A stretch of DNA of 64,000 nt from Tetragonia tetragonoides (GCA_038025085.1 CM076151.1:6003001-6067000); one strand, 5' to 3'; shown: positions 1 through 13,119, numbered from the stretch's first letter. Notes: generated by a model not told the origin, from the letters alone. Numbers and translations: made by a program.

Positions 1-950
1 GTAGGATACAAATAGCTCCTCAATTGACCTGTGAAAATCAGCTGGCATTATTTTTACGTTCACACTGGGTGTATTCACTGTCGACTACAGTGACTACTTC
101 ACCTAGCTAGCTTGTAGAGTTGTAAGCACCTTAAAGACTATCATGCCAAAGGCTAAAGAATTTAAGGCTATCATGTCAAAAGCAACATTCGAACCCTCAA
201 TATTGGTTAATTGTGGGTAAGTCCCTACCGCTCAATCACACCCCATTTGTTAAAATCCGCTGGCATTGTGGTAATGCAAATGACATTGTCTAATTAATGA
301 AAGATAATATGTGATTAGCTGGGGAGAAGGAGGAGTTGGGAACTTGTAGGCCACAAATAAAAAACAGGCATATACAGGTCAAGACAGTTTTTGATGGTGG
401 GCACGTTAATAACCGTGATGCTCTGTCTTGTACTTGTCATATTAGCTGATCTTAATCACTATAATTAGTGTATTAAAAGGTAAGGACAGGTTGTCTAATG
501 TGGGCCAAATCATGATAATTATATTTTGGTGTTGCCAGGACATCTCATCTAGACTAAATTACTCCTCCACCCCACACCACCCATTGATTTTGTCCATATT
601 AACTCTAATAAGCAATACACCAGATTGAATCAGGAATCACTTGTACCAGTCACTCACAGGTGTTCTTGTTCAAAGACCTTTGTCCCGTTCCCTAAACAAC
701 AACAATGCACCCAGTTGGTCATTTTACCCTTTAATATAGAATTGAAATGGGGATAAAGGCATATCTGGGCTGCAAATATTGTGCAAAAATGAAGTCATTG
801 CAAGTATCAAACCCTTCTTATCTTTAAAAGTAGTGGCGGATACAGGTTTTCTTTATCGTAAACGGGTAAAATTTAAGACTTGAGAGTCAGGCAGGGGCGA
901 CAAAGAGTATGATTATAAATTAGTTTCTTCAAAATATAGACAAATTAAAG
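1..950. other. gene-free left edge
   Basis: AT-rich sequence. I see no open reading frame with family features, no tRNA-like gene and no clear transposon end. It may be intergenic or a degraded element. Confidence 0.5.
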
Positions 951-999
951 AACTCTTTCTCTTGACAAAGCCCCACGCTGGCCCTCGGGCTTGGGAAAA

Positions 1000-2765
1000 G
1001 TTTGGTGGCATGGGATGGTGGGGAATCCTTGTCGGTGTAGAAAAATTGTTGGTTAAAATCTTCACTTTTGGGCTTCCAACTACGCGATTGAGATTTTTGC
1101 GCAACCTTTTTCGAGGGGTTCACTATGACCCAAGAGGACCCTCGATGCAAAACAAAGCTCATTCAGGTCCCCAAATTCCAATTTCGCCCATGCTTTTGGG
1201 GTGTCAACCTTTAGAATGGGTGTCCGGTAAAATGTCCTTCTAAGCCTAGTAGGGACCCGACAACCGACCCCGCAAGCTTCCCATGTCTCCTAGGGATATC
1301 CTGTGATACATGATGTGAAAATATGCACCTTCATTTCGGGATCTTCCGGAAGCCCAAAAAGTGTGGATTATAGTCTTCATTTTTCAACTTCCCAGGACTT
1401 GGTTGAGATTTATGCCCAACCTTTTCCGTGGGGTCCACTGTGACCCAAGACAAATCCCGGTGGCACAGGAAGGTCATTGGAATCCCCGAACTCCGCTTTA
1501 ACCCAAGCTTTCAGGGTTGCGACCCTTAGAGTGGGTGTCCGGTAAAACGACTTTCCAAGCCTAATAGGGATCCAACAACCGACCATGGGGCCCTCCCTTT
1601 TCCTTTAGGAGTGTCCCGTGTGATATGATGCTAAAATATGCACCTTCGTTTCAGGACCTTCCGGAAGTTTAAAAACCACAGATTATAACCTTCATTTTTC
1701 GACTTCCCAGAGCCAGGTTATTACTTTTGCCCAAGCTTTTTCATGTGATCTATCGTGACCAAAGAGGACCCCCGTGCCTTGGGATAGTCATTCGGGTACC
1801 CAAAATTCGATTTCACCCATATTTTTGAGGTTCTCACCCTTAGAGTGGGTGTCGGGTCGAATGACATTCCAATCTTAATAGGGACCCAAAAACGACCCCA
1901 GGGATCTCCCATATCCCTTAAGGGTTTCCGTGTGATATGGTACAAAAATGTGCCCCTTTATTCCGAAACCTTTCGGAACCCCAATAACCATGGAATTTAG
2001 CCTTCATTTTTCGGTTTCCAAGGGTACGATTGTAATTTTTGCCCAAAATTCTTTGGGTGTTTTATTGCGATCCAAAAGTACCTCCGAGGCCCCGAAAATA
2101 TTATCGTGATCCCCAATAACCAATTTCACCCATACTTTTAGCGTGTAAACCCTCAAAGTGGGTGTCTAGTAAAACAGCTTTCGAAACCTACTAGGGTCCC
2201 GAAAACCAACTCCGCGTGCCTAACATGTTACCTACGGGTATTCCACGAGATATAGTGTGAAAATATGCCCCTTCATTTCGAGACCTTCCGGAAGTCAAAA
2301 ATCATGGATTATATCCTTCATTTTTCGACTTCCCAAGGCCCGTTGTGATTTTTGCCTAAATTTTTCTGGGGTGTTCTAACGTGACCCAAGAGAACCCCCC
2401 GTGTCCCGGGATTGTCATGCGGATCCGCGAACTCCAATTTTACCATGCTTTTAGTGTTTCGACACTTAGAGTGTGTGTCTGGTAAAACCATCTTTCATAA
2501 CACGAACCCAACAATCGATCCTGAGACCCTCCCATTTCCTTTGGCAGTGTCCGGTGTAATATAGTGTGAAAATATGCACCTTCGTTCTGGCCTTCCGAAA
2601 GCGCCTCAAAAATCATGGATTATAACCTTCATTTTTCGTCCTCCCATTGTTCGATTGTGACTTTTGCCCAAAAATTTTTGGGAGATTAATCATGGCACAA
2701 GAGGACCCCCAGTGCCTAGAAATGGTCATACGGGTCCTTAAATTCCTATTTCACACATGCGACAT
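1000..2765 (+). repeat. array 1 of a ~312-bp tandem repeat (about 5-6 diverged copies)
   Basis: A landmark of the form TTCCGGA recurs near 1344, 1659, 1972, 2286 and 2593, a spacing of about 307-315 bp. Each unit carries the same ordered blocks: a 'ttcgtttcgggaccttccgg' block, a 'ggattatagccttcattttt' block, a 'tttttgcccaaactttt' block, a 'gaggaccctcggtgccc' block and a 'ttccaagcctaatagggac' block. Copies differ by many substitutions, so the array is old. No conserved frame runs through it; short open frames here are chance. The same family forms four other arrays in this window. The right edge passes into degenerate cggattcgggtc-type sequence near 2770-2850. Confidence 0.85.
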
Positions 2766-2987
2766 GGTCATACGGATTCGGGTCAAGAAAGTTTTGGCAG
2801 GATTCTGAAAAACAGGTCGGTTCGGATTTTCGTGTCGGATCAGCTTTTAAGAGCTCTAAATGAGATGAGTCATCCATTTTATAAAAAATGGCCACCTCTG
2901 CTATAAAAAATTACTCGGTATCCACATGACAAGGGATGACGGATAGATAGAATAAATGATTCAATCTGGTAAGTAGTAGAGTATCAC

Positions 2988-3103
2988 AAAATCTCGTATG
3001 AGGCGATCTCAAGGTAATGCCTCTCATACAAGCATAATATCATACCAACATTATGCTTGTATATAGAGGTAGTCTCATCTTGAGATGGCCTCATACAAGA
3101 TTT
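2988..3103. mobile_element. small fold-back (MITE-like) element
   Basis: The left arm (aaatctcgtatgaggcgatc...) and right arm (...ggcctcatacaagattt) are inverted complements over roughly 50 bp, with a ~15-bp loop. The size and symmetry fit a fold-back MITE. I cannot assign a superfamily because the flanking duplication is unclear. If transcribed it would form a strong hairpin. Confidence 0.55.
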
Positions 3104-3652
3104 ATCGTATATTAATGCATGAACCAACATTTTCAAGTTGGTAGATACCAACATTTCTACGGACTACGCATGCATGAATCAATGTTCACGGATTATCTTT
3201 TGTCCCTTCCCAACTCATTTGTCCCTTTGTTTTTTGAAGATTCTCCTTGTCATCACCTAGTTAATCAGGTTTGGGAAAAGGGAAAAGACTAGTCATAAAC
3301 TAATTAATGGTTAAGAGTTACTGAGTTAAGACTTGACAGAGTATTTATGAATCGACGGACTAGTTTGTTAGAAAAATTCATGAACCTACCTGAAAAAAAA
3401 AACAGATCACGACAGGAAAGATGGCGTGTCATGGATACATTTAAACAACAATTCATACTTCAGAATGGTGATGTAACTTGTAACCCAACGCAATTAGTAG
3501 TATGTTCTACAGGCTCATTTGATAGATTGCTGATACTGTTGCTTTGCTATATGATAGATTGATGATAGGAGACTGAGTATGTTCTAGAGAGGTTTTGTTC
3601 CACCTGTCTCGTTTGTCAAAACTCAAAAGGCCCTGGTTTTTGTTGTGCTGAG

Positions 3653-3890
3653 GGATGAAAGTTATAAAAGATGAAGTGGAAGTACAAGTAGTAAGTGACT
3701 CACGTACTTTCAGAATTCACTGGTTAGGAATTTAGATATTTATCTATGTAGGGAGATTATAAATTTCCTCTACCTTTTTTTGTAGGGAGGGTCACCTTAG
3801 GAATTCAGTAGCCTAGTTTGTTCGGCGCACGCGGTTTGCAGGCAATTATATACGTCCTTATAACATAAAAACAAGAATGATGAAAGAAAT
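3653..3890 (+). mobile_element. diverged tRNA-derived SINE
   Basis: Shares blocks in the same order with the better SINE at 12.38-12.61 kb: aagtggtaagtg-like box A region, 'ggttaggaattt', 'gtagggag...cctctaccttt', 'gtagggagggtc', and a tail 'tttgcaggcaattatatacgtcc' followed by an A-rich stretch. A possible 8-bp flanking repeat (gatgaaag) occurs at 3653 and again just past the tail. It is older and less complete than the 12.4-kb copy. Confidence 0.6.
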
Positions 3891-6242
3891 GGTTACAAAT
3901 GTACAAAGAGTGGCGCGTTTATTGCATTGCACATCATTCTCAAATACAGAATATGTTCAGCTTGATTTTCTTTCCAGTTGTCCAATTTAGCATTGTCTTT
4001 TTCTCTTAGGGGAACATTCTATGAAAGATTAGGGCATTCAGTCTATTTTCTTGTACAATACTTTAGGCTTCACCACCCCCGTTCTATTTTTATGTAATTG
4101 GGCTTTAGCTCTCCTTATCTCTACCAAACAAAAAAGACGGAGTATGTCAGCTTGACTTTTTTTTTCTATCCTAAAGTTTCTTTACGGCCCAATGGGCCAC
4201 TAGGCCCACTACCCCAAATTACTCGTACTTCTATGCTCCATTGTAAAGTTATACTCATCATGGACTAGGCCACTTTGTTGAAGTTGATCCAATCACTATT
4301 CACTAGGTCCTGGGCCTAATGTTACTCAAGTAAGTACAGTACTTCGTAATATGACCAGGCCCATGTTACCGCCATTACAAGGATCACACACTTCCCCCCA
4401 AAAAAAAACAGGCTTGAACTCAAGTTCACACCAAAGTTTGGAACTGGAAAGAACTCACGAGCTAGGAAGGATCTAAATTGAGTTTTGTATTCGGTATTCA
4501 ATTCGACTCGATCCAATCTGATAATCCGAATACTTTCGTAATACCAGTAATTCGAACACGTAATGATCTGACATTGAAATGACCCAATCCGTCCGATTGT
4601 CACATCTAATATTGATTATGATTCGGATGCGAAAACATACTACTAGGACAGTTTGAGGCAGTTGCAAGTTCACAGAAGTAAAACTTTTTTTTGATAGGAC
4701 AGAAGTAAAACTTTGATTTACAAAATAAAATAAAATTGGAGTATTGTAAATAGACACAGGTCTAAGGCATGCATGCAGTGAGACTGACCTTGATGACCGT
4801 GTTTTCCAGACTCAATTTTTGTATATCCAATGCTCCTCCTTTTACCCAGCTTGGTGGAGCTTCCCCTAAGCCAAAATTTCTGTATACACATTATGGGACA
4901 ATCTTGTTTTTGGAGTTCCAAATTCTTCTTTTCGATTTCCAATGATCGATTCTGTTTAGTGTTATACCATTCCTACTATATTAAAAACAACAAAGTAAAG
5001 AAAAACAAAAACAGCAGTTACTGTGAGAATAAATGCCTAGCTTGCATTGTGAGAGTATGCTCCTAACTTGCTTTTTTTGCATTCTGGGATGTCAGTCTAA
5101 CATCACAACCTTGCTAGGTAAATCTAAATATCGATTAGAAACTACACCCTACTTTCCAAGGCTACTTATTTGCAAGCTCATGAATCACTTTATTACCTTT
5201 TCTGACTACGAACAAAAGAGCAAGAAATATACACAAATTGAAACTCAATCTCTAAAATATCCTCTAAAATTAAATGCAAAGGACTCGACCCTATGGTCCT
5301 CGACTTTAAACCTGAAATAAATGTTGAATTATCAGATTCTAAAATGACCACAAATCCATAGCTAATGCTAGTTGCAAACCGAATGAAGTAATTAACTGCC
5401 TTAGCTTCAACTAAACCAATCTCACATCCAACTTCATTTTCATTGAGTCGTGGTGAATAATACAGTTAAAATTTCTAATATACATAATAATCATTTTCAT
5501 CATCTCACTAAAAAGTGATTGAACTCGTCTCATTAAAAGTTATAGCAAGACTGTATTACACAATTTTTTGTGTTTGTGGATTCAATAGAGTGTATTTATG
5601 TATGAGCTTAGTTTGCGGATGATGATCACAAAATCATTTCTGCTAGTTGCCAACAAAAGCACCATCTTCTCTAACAATAATCTTAAGTGATTACTTTAAT
5701 TTAGAAGATTAGATGTTAATTAATTTAATCCAAAAGTATTAGCCAGTATAAAGATGCTAGCCAACCAGCTGCAAAGAGGGAAAGAAACCCTTTGGTTAAA
5801 TATTTTGGTTGCTGGCTTGTGGCTATAATGCATATGCATATCATGCTCCAATTTCTTTTAGCATAAAGTTCGTTACATGCATCTAATTTGATTATTTTAT
5901 ATAGAATTATTCTGATAATAAATTAATCCAATTAAACCTTATAGGTTAAGAACCCTTATCATTATTTTAATTAGTTTATTTATAATGTTTTACCGATCAT
6001 GATAGGTATACTATCTATCACCGACCTTACGCATGGAATATGATCTTTTACAATGTAATCAAGAATATTTTTTCGTTAAAGGTGATTAACAAGAGTCATT
6101 AGTTAATTATTTAAAAAAAAACACTATAGGAAACAGCAATAGCATCTTTCTACATTTTGCTTTTCTTCACTATAGTCTGAATTATGCATTTAAATTTTAA
6201 TTATACACAAGACTCGTTGTTGATAATATAAAAAAAAAAAAA
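3891..6242. other. gene-free stretch
   Basis: AT-rich DNA with only short chance reading frames. No domain, RNA gene or clear element end recognised. Confidence 0.45.
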
Positions 6243-6900
6243 GGATAAATTACATTGAGGTATACTGAAGTTTGGTGAAATTAAAGAGAGGTATACCCAC
6301 GTTTGACTAAATACACTGAGGTGTACTCCATACTACTTTTTAACAGTTGACCAAAGTCAAATTAATTTTTGGACATAAATACCCCTAGTATACCTCATTG
6401 AAAGTGTTTGAAAAAAATTATTGTGCAATGATTTTTCACTTTTTTCCTTTTTATTTAGCTTTTGATTTTGAGAAAAATGCACCATAAATTAATAAATTTT
6501 GTGGCTTGATTTAACCAATTTTCTCATCATGCAAAATTGACTACACAAGTCTAATATTGTGTCTGCACCGAAAAAAACTATCGATCTACAGTTATGAGAC
6601 TTTGATGTCAATTATATGTCGATCTTGGTAACAAATTTGAACACGATATGACACAATTAGTAAAAGACATACGAGCATACAATGCAAAGTAAGTGGAAAA
6701 TTATTGGACAATAAATCAATAATTATTTCTATAAACTTCCAATCCGGTTTACTAGGGGTATTTATGTCCAAAAATTAATTTGATTTTGGTCAACGGTCAA
6801 AAAGTGGTCAGGGAGTATACCTTAATATATTTAGTTAAACGTGGGTATACCTCTCTGCAATTTCGCCAAACCTTAATACACCTCAACATAATTTCCCCTA
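6243..6900. mobile_element. non-autonomous long-TIR DNA element
   Basis: The first ~175 bp and last ~175 bp are inverted complements with scattered mismatches (for example 'aggtatacccacgttt' against 'aaacgtgggtatacct', and 'aattaatttttggacataaa' against its complement near 6760-6780). The ~300-bp interior has no coding potential. The outer flanks are both TAAAAAA-like, which could be a target duplication but is low complexity. Long TIRs around a short interior suggest a Mutator-like or related MITE; the superfamily is inference. Confidence 0.7.
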
Positions 6901-7876
6901 TAAAAAAATTTGTTTGAAATGGTATTATTGTCAGCCAGGCATTTGTTATTGCTAGCTGCTGTCTGAATATTTGGAGTGAAGGTGGAAAGGCATTATTAGA
7001 CGATGAGGAAAGATGATGGTAGCACTTAACTTTAGTGACAAGTGCCTTAACTTGACAAAATTGGTTGGATTAATGTTGTCCATATAAAGTCATGCATGGC
7101 CATATGATAATTACGCCCACTTAACTCTGTTAAATCATTGTTTATGCAATACTATTGTAAGAGAAAATGAGCTAAATCATAATGCTTACCTTTTTGGTGG
7201 CTCAAGAAATAAAGTTAAGTATACCTTAGTTCAGCTGAAATCATGTGATCCCCGCCCCAGTTCAGCTGAAATAATTAGTCGGCGGAGTTATTGGTTCATA
7301 CTTCATAGAGTTAATTTTACGTCAAATTAGATTAAAACGCAATGATTAAATTAAGATTCGTTATATCAATTTGAATTGCGAATGACGTGTTAATTTATTT
7401 ATGACGTGTTAATTTACTTATGATGTGTTATATGACTCATGACCAGTAATTAAAAAAAAGAAAGAAGAGAAAGTAGCAACATAATCAAATGTTACAAAAA
7501 TAAAATGTAATTTAATGACTTCTTCATCTCATTCCCTTCATTCTCACAAGTTGTTAGACGTTACAAATCCAAGAATTTGAATAGTATTAACTAATTTCTC
7601 TCACTTATTGATGAGCAAAAAAAAATCCGTATCTCATGAATAGATGATGGAAGCACACACCATCAATTAATCTCATTCATTCTCATACGTTCAACCTTCG
7701 TATCTGGATCTCATCACCGTCGTACGCCATCTTTCCAACATCGTGTACAACCAATGCCCATTTTTATCGATAAGGTTCTTTCTAGCTCTTTGCGGTTGCT
7801 AATAGGCATTTGGTTTTCTACACCTCGATCCTCTATTTTTAAGATAACCCCTCCTATATCATTAAGCTTATTAGTG

Positions 7877-7970
<94 letters not shown>

Positions 7971-8284
7971 AAAAAGTGAAAAACTATAGGACCTCAGTAT
8001 AGTAGTAGTGAGGACTTGGGGGTAGTGCATAACTTTCATACTAGGGTTTTGAAAGATTTGAGAATTATTTTCCAAAAATTTTACCTCATACTTTTCAAGT
8101 ATATTATTCAATTATGGAAAAACCTTTTTTTTTTTTATTTTATTTTTCACAAGTTGTAGCTATTTAACTTAATTTTAAATTAAAAATATGCTGAAAAATA
8201 GAAAAAATATCAAAAAACAAAGAGATCACTTCAAAAAATTGGGAAAAATTATGATACCTCACTATAATAGTAGAGAGGGCATGG
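6901..8284. other. gene-free stretch with microsatellite
   Basis: No gene seen. Contains the (TA)n tract at 7879-7968 and AT-rich DNA leading into repeat array 2. Confidence 0.45.
7879..7968. repeat. (AT)45 microsatellite
   Basis: Uninterrupted AT dinucleotides for about 90 bp. Tyr-Ile reading frames across it are artefacts of the repeat. Confidence 0.97.
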
Positions 8285-10480
8285 AGGTAGGTTTGGCGGT
8301 ACGGGGTGGTGGGGAGTCATGCTCGGTACGCAAAAATCGTGATTAGACTCCGATGTCCAGTAATAGGCCCTTCAAGCCTACCAAGGACCCGATAACCTAC
8401 CTCGAGTGGCCTCCCATGTCCCTTATGGGTGTCCCGTGCGATGTGGGGCGATAAGAACCACCTTCGTTTCGGAGCTTCCCGTAAGCTCCAAAAACGTGGG
8501 ATTATAGGCTTAATTTTTGGCTTTCCGGGGCTAGGGTGTCATTTTTGCCATGAACCTAGAGGAACCTCGGTGCCCCGGGAGGGTCATTCGGATCCCAAAC
8601 TTCGGTATCACCCATGCCTTTGAGGTTCCGACTCTTACACCAATTTCCCGTAAAACGACATTCCAAGCCTATCAGAGACCGGATAAGCGACCCCAAGAGC
8701 CTCCCATGTCCACAAGAGGAGTTCCGTGCGATGTGTTGCCAAAATATCCACCTTCGTTTCAGGACCTCCCGGAATCCCAAAAAACGTAGGTTATACCTTC
8801 GTTTTTGGCTTTCCGGGGCACGGGTGTCATGTTTGCTCAAACTTTTTCGGGGGATCTAGCATGACCCTAGAGGACCCTCGGTGCCCCGGGAGAGTCATCC
8901 AAATCCCCGAACTTTGATATCACAATGCTTTTGGTGTTCCATCTCTTATACTAGTGTTTCATAAAACGCTCTTCAAACCCTATCAGGGATCCGTTAAGCG
9001 ACGCTGAGCGCCTCCCATGTCCCATATGGGTGATCCGTGCGACGTGGTGCGAAAATATCCAAATTCGTTCCGGAGCCTTCCGCAAGCGAAAAAAACGTGG
9101 ATTATAGCCTTCGTTTTCGGCTTCCCGGGGCCCCGGTGTCCTTTTTCTCGAAACTTTTCCGGGGGGGTCTAGCATGACCATTAAGGACCCTCGATGCCTC
9201 AGAAGAATCATTCGGATCCTCGAATTTTGATATCACCATGCCTCTGGTGTTCCAAATCTTATACCAGTGTCTCGTAAAACGTCATTCCAAGCCTATCAGG
9301 GATCCGTTAAGCGACGCCGAGGGCCTCCCATGTCACATATGGATGTTCCGAGCTGTGTAGTGCAAAAATATGCACCTTTGTTCCGGGCCTTCTGAAAGCC
9401 CAAAAAACATGGATTATAGCCTTCGTTTTCGGCTTTCCGGGGCCCGGGTGCATGTCATTTTTGCCCAAACTTTTTAGGGGGTCTGGCATGACTCTAGAGT
9501 ACCCTCGGTGCCCCCAGGAGGGTTGTACGAATCCCCAAACTTTGATATTCCATGCTTTTGATGTTCCAACTCTTATACCAGTGTCTCGTAAAACGCCCTT
9601 CCAAGTCTATCAGAGACCCGTTAAACGATGCCAAGCGCCTCTCATGTCCCATATGGTATTTCGTGCGACGTGGTGCGAAAATATCTAACTTCGTTCCGGG
9701 GCCTTCCGGAAGCCCAAAAAACGTGTATTATAGCCTTCATTTTTGGCTTCCGGTGGCATGGGTGTCATTTTTGCTCAAACTTTTCTGAGGGGTCTGGCAA
9801 GACCCTAGAGGACCCTTGGTTTTCTAGGAGGGTTATCCGAATCCCTGAACTTTGATATTACTCATGCCTTTGGTGTTCAAACTCTTATACAAGTGTCTCG
9901 TAAAACGTCCTTCCAAGCCTATCAGGGTCCGGATAAGCGATGCCGAGGGCCTCCCATGTCCCATATGGTGTTCTGTGAGATGTATTGCGAAAATATTCAC
10001 CTTCGTTCCCTTGTCTCCCGGAAGCCAAAAAAGTGGATTATAGCCTTCATTTTGGGCTTCCGGAAGCCTAGGTGTCATTTTTGCCTAAACTTCTCAGGAG
10101 GTCTATTTTGACTCTAGAGGACCCTCGGTGCCCCAGGAGGGTCATCCGGTCCCCAAATTTCGATATCACCCATGTATTCGGTGTTCTGTCCATTACATTG
10201 GTGTCCATTAAAAAGACCCTTACAAGCCTATCAGGGACCCGATAACGGACCCCAGGGACCTCTTATGTTCCCAAAAGGTGTCCCGTGAGATGTGGGGCGA
10301 AAATATCCACCTTCGTTACGGAGCCTCTCGAAAGCCCGGAAAACGTGGATTATAGCCTTTAATTTTCGGCTTCCTGGCGCCCGATTTTCATTTTTTGCCA
10401 AACTTCTCCGAGGGGGTCTATCGTCTCCTAGAGGACCTCCGATGCCTCAGGACGGTCATCCAGATTCCCAAACTCCGATT
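8285..10480 (+). repeat. array 2 of the ~312-bp tandem repeat (about 7 copies)
   Basis: The same landmark recurs near 8476, 8767, 9078, 9390, 9704, 10016 and 10327: one short first step (~291) and then a regular 311-314 bp. Orientation is as in array 1. The left edge (8285-8345: tttggcggtacggggtggtg...) matches the left edge of array 1 (1000-1050: tttggtggcatgggatggtg...), so the arrays share a defined boundary rather than starting at random phases. The right edge fades after 10480 into AT-rich DNA. Confidence 0.88.
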
Positions 10481-10499
10481 TCACCCATAGACCATGGGA

Positions 10500-11837
10500 C
10501 ATGGGACATAGACCAACCAGATTTTGTTTTAATAAATTTTTGATGTACTCAATATTTAGTTCATTGCGCTTCATTGTCTATTATGATAATCTTTGGTAGA
10601 AGAACTTTATAACACAATATTCTCAAATTTGTAAATAAAAGGCTTATTATCGTTTCCTAAACACTCGATTAAATATATCTCTCTCTTGATCCATAAAAAG
10701 AGTGATCTCAATTCTCAATGAGTAAATTATAGAATTTCAAGACCGTATGAAATTCGAAATTTATTGAAGGAAAAAGCAAAAGAAACGAAGAAAAGTTGGC
10801 AAAAAATTGGTTCTCTTTTTCTTTTCAGGAACATCACATAACATATCTACCAAAGCTTATCCATATGATCTATAGGTTGCTTGAGCAGTTATTTTGTACT
10901 TTGAAGCCGACTACCTCGATTTATTGATGACTTTGAATGTACAAATTCTTTTACGTACACAAATGCACTATTTGGCACAAAAGACTAGCTTATAATTACA
11001 AACCTAGATTATAGTTGTGAAACTAAATACATAATTTACAGATGTTAACTGATAGATTAAAGCTGAGTAGCTAGTTGATTGAATGACCTAAAGAGACATG
11101 TCACATTTTTATCGTACCGAAAATGAAGAGCAATTATGTAAGAAAAAATTGGTAGCTAGCTTTTCAGAAAATTGTAAGCTACTTCTATTTCAAATAGTTT
11201 TTCATACTAGCTCTTTTTTTTTTGATGGGATATACCAGCTCTTAGAAGGCTGTAATCTACCCTTTTCTTTTTTTTTTCCTTTTCATGTCAAACACCATTG
11301 CTTTTCAAAAGTAGGTTATTTGGTAGATTTCAAAATATTTATTTTACTTTTTCTATGATAAAAGGAAGTTTTATTATGGAATTTTGGTAACTAGAAGATT
11401 TGTACATCCTTGACAAAGTTTTAAAAACTAAACTGATCAAATTAAATAAATATGCAAGTAGACATCAAGATTAATATCTTATTTACAAACTAACCGAACA
11501 TCATAGTGTAGGACAGAAAGCTGCTTTCCAAATTCCAATTATCATGGTATTACTATTAGAATACTCAAGTTTGTAGGTGTTTAGGTTTAAGAATTTAGGA
11601 TTCAGGTGATATGCAGGCTGCTCTAGTGCTCTAGCAGTCTAGCCCTCCTGTAGTTGTGTCATGTGTGTGTCTTAAATCTTAATTCAAAACAGAAAGTCTC
11701 CATCACTCCTCAGTATTGAGCAATTGAGCATTATATATAGCTATTCTAAACGAATTGTGCGGAATGGTAAATAATGGAATGAAATGGCGCGAAAGGAAAC
11801 AATGAGGAAGTTGGAAAATATAAGACAAAATAAAGTA
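10500..11837. other. gene-free stretch
   Basis: AT-rich DNA between repeat array 2 and a Stowaway element. I see no supported gene. Confidence 0.45.
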
Positions 11838-12093
11838 CTTCCTCCGTCTCAAAAATATCCGAACTTTTGTTTTTTCACGGTCTTTAAGACATCACTTTGA
11901 CCGTAAATAACTACAATTATATGAATATAAAAGTTATAACAATACAATTTTTTGAAGGTACTTTTAAAAATGAATCTAACAAAAGTATTTTCATAATGTG
12001 AATCTTTATATATTTTCATAAATTAATGATCAAAGTTTGTTAAATTTGACATTCAAAAAATAAAGGTTCAAGTTTTTTTTGAGACGGAGGGAG
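11838..12093. mobile_element. Stowaway-like MITE
   Basis: 256 bp bounded by 'cttcctccgtctc' and its near-complement 'gagacggagggag', with TA on both sides (11836-11837 and 12094-12095). The CTCCCTCCGTC terminus and TA duplication are diagnostic of Tc1/mariner-type Stowaway MITEs in plants. Interior is AT-rich and non-coding. Confidence 0.92.
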
Positions 12094-12368
12094 TATAAAA
12101 TAGGATGCAATACGAAACAGAACTACGCAACATGAAAACGAACAAAAGAAATGGGCCAACAAATTAGCAAGTGTCACAGTTATGTTGAAGTATATTTGAG
12201 TTTGGATCCTCTCCATTTACTTGGGTAAATGGAAGCGTCTATTTACCCAATGGAGGAATAGATTTACTTCTCTATATTTTTTAATATAAATAAACAACTT
12301 GCAAGAAGCAAATCTAGCTCTCTAAGTAACAACTTGCAAGAAGTATAAATAAACAACTTGCAAGAAGT

Positions 12369-12620
12369 AAATGGAGAGGATTCTAAGGATGAGGTGGGAG
12401 CTCAAGTGGTAAGTGCTCCCCCCTCACAACCCAGTGGTTAGGGGTTTAAATTCTCATGTAGGGAGAATAATAAAAATCTCCTCTACCTTTCTTTATAGGG
12501 AGGGTCTCCTCCTCTACATGAGCCCGTCGGCCCATCAAAGATGGATTGACTTGTCCGACATGTGTAGTTTGCAGGCTATTATATACGTCCTTATAGCAAA
12601 AAAAAAAAAATGGAGAGGAT
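12369..12620 (+). mobile_element. full-length tRNA-derived SINE with target-site duplication
   Basis: A ~226-bp body is flanked by a perfect 13-bp direct repeat, aaatggagaggat, at 12369-12381 and 12608-12620. The body begins with a tRNA-like head: a box A-like 'gagctcaagtggtaag' near 12398 and a box B-like 'ggggtttaaattctc' near 12440. It ends in 'tatatacgtccttatagc' plus an A tail. The intact duplication shows a fairly recent retroposition. A partner copy lies at 3.65 kb. Just upstream (about 12294-12370) is a short tandem repeat of 'aacttgcaagaagtataa'-like units. Confidence 0.9.
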
Positions 12621-12869
12621 CTTATTCCGGTATGAGTTATGTAGGCCAAAAAATAGACGCACATTTGTTAAAGATGTCTGAAGTAGCACTCTATTTTATT
12701 CCCATGTCTTCATAAAAATACTCAGGAATAATGTAAAATGAAGCAAAGCTCCATCCATATCCGAATTAAAAACAAATATCGCCCATATCTCCATCTCCTA
12801 AAAAAGCACGAAAGTTCCCCATCTTCCCATCCCCATGTCTTCTCAGTCAAGAAAGCATTTCTTCCATTT

Positions 12870-12870
<1 letters not shown>

Positions 12871-12909
<39 letters not shown>
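12871..12909. repeat. CT-rich microsatellite upstream of AHL
   Basis: CT dinucleotides about 390 bp before the AHL start codon. Such tracts are common in plant core promoters and 5' leaders; no regulatory role is shown here. Confidence 0.85.
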
Positions 12910-13119
12910 GCACATAACATCCCTCTGTTACTGTAACGCAAAAAAGCTTCCCACCGTCTGTTCCTTGAACTCCGCTTGCCTTTGAATTTCTCTCTTCCCA
13001 TTCAAAAAAGATACACTCTAACCCATACAAACACCTACCTACCCCCAATTTTCCATAAAAACACCGCACCCAAAAACCCAACAAACAAACATATATTCAC
13101 TGTCTCCTTAATTAATCTG

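Noticed and set aside
1000..2765. CRISPR-like array
   Set aside because: The unit is ~312 bp and repeats as a whole without spacers, in a plant genome.
7754..8111. Tyr-Ile-repeat 'proteins' on both strands
   Set aside because: They are translations of the (AT)n microsatellite; the same applies at 24687-24983.
8429..10543. Many overlapping 60-90-residue frames across repeat arrays
   Set aside because: The repeat unit contains few stops, but frames are not conserved between units and no domain is present.
12382..12607. tRNA gene
   Set aside because: Box A/B-like sequences belong to a SINE with A tail and target duplication; no cloverleaf can be completed. The same holds for 18.7, 23.4 and 39.0 kb.
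12722..13084. 120-residue minus-strand frame with Arg-Glu repeats
   Set aside because: Driven by the CT/GA microsatellite in the AHL promoter; no family similarity.
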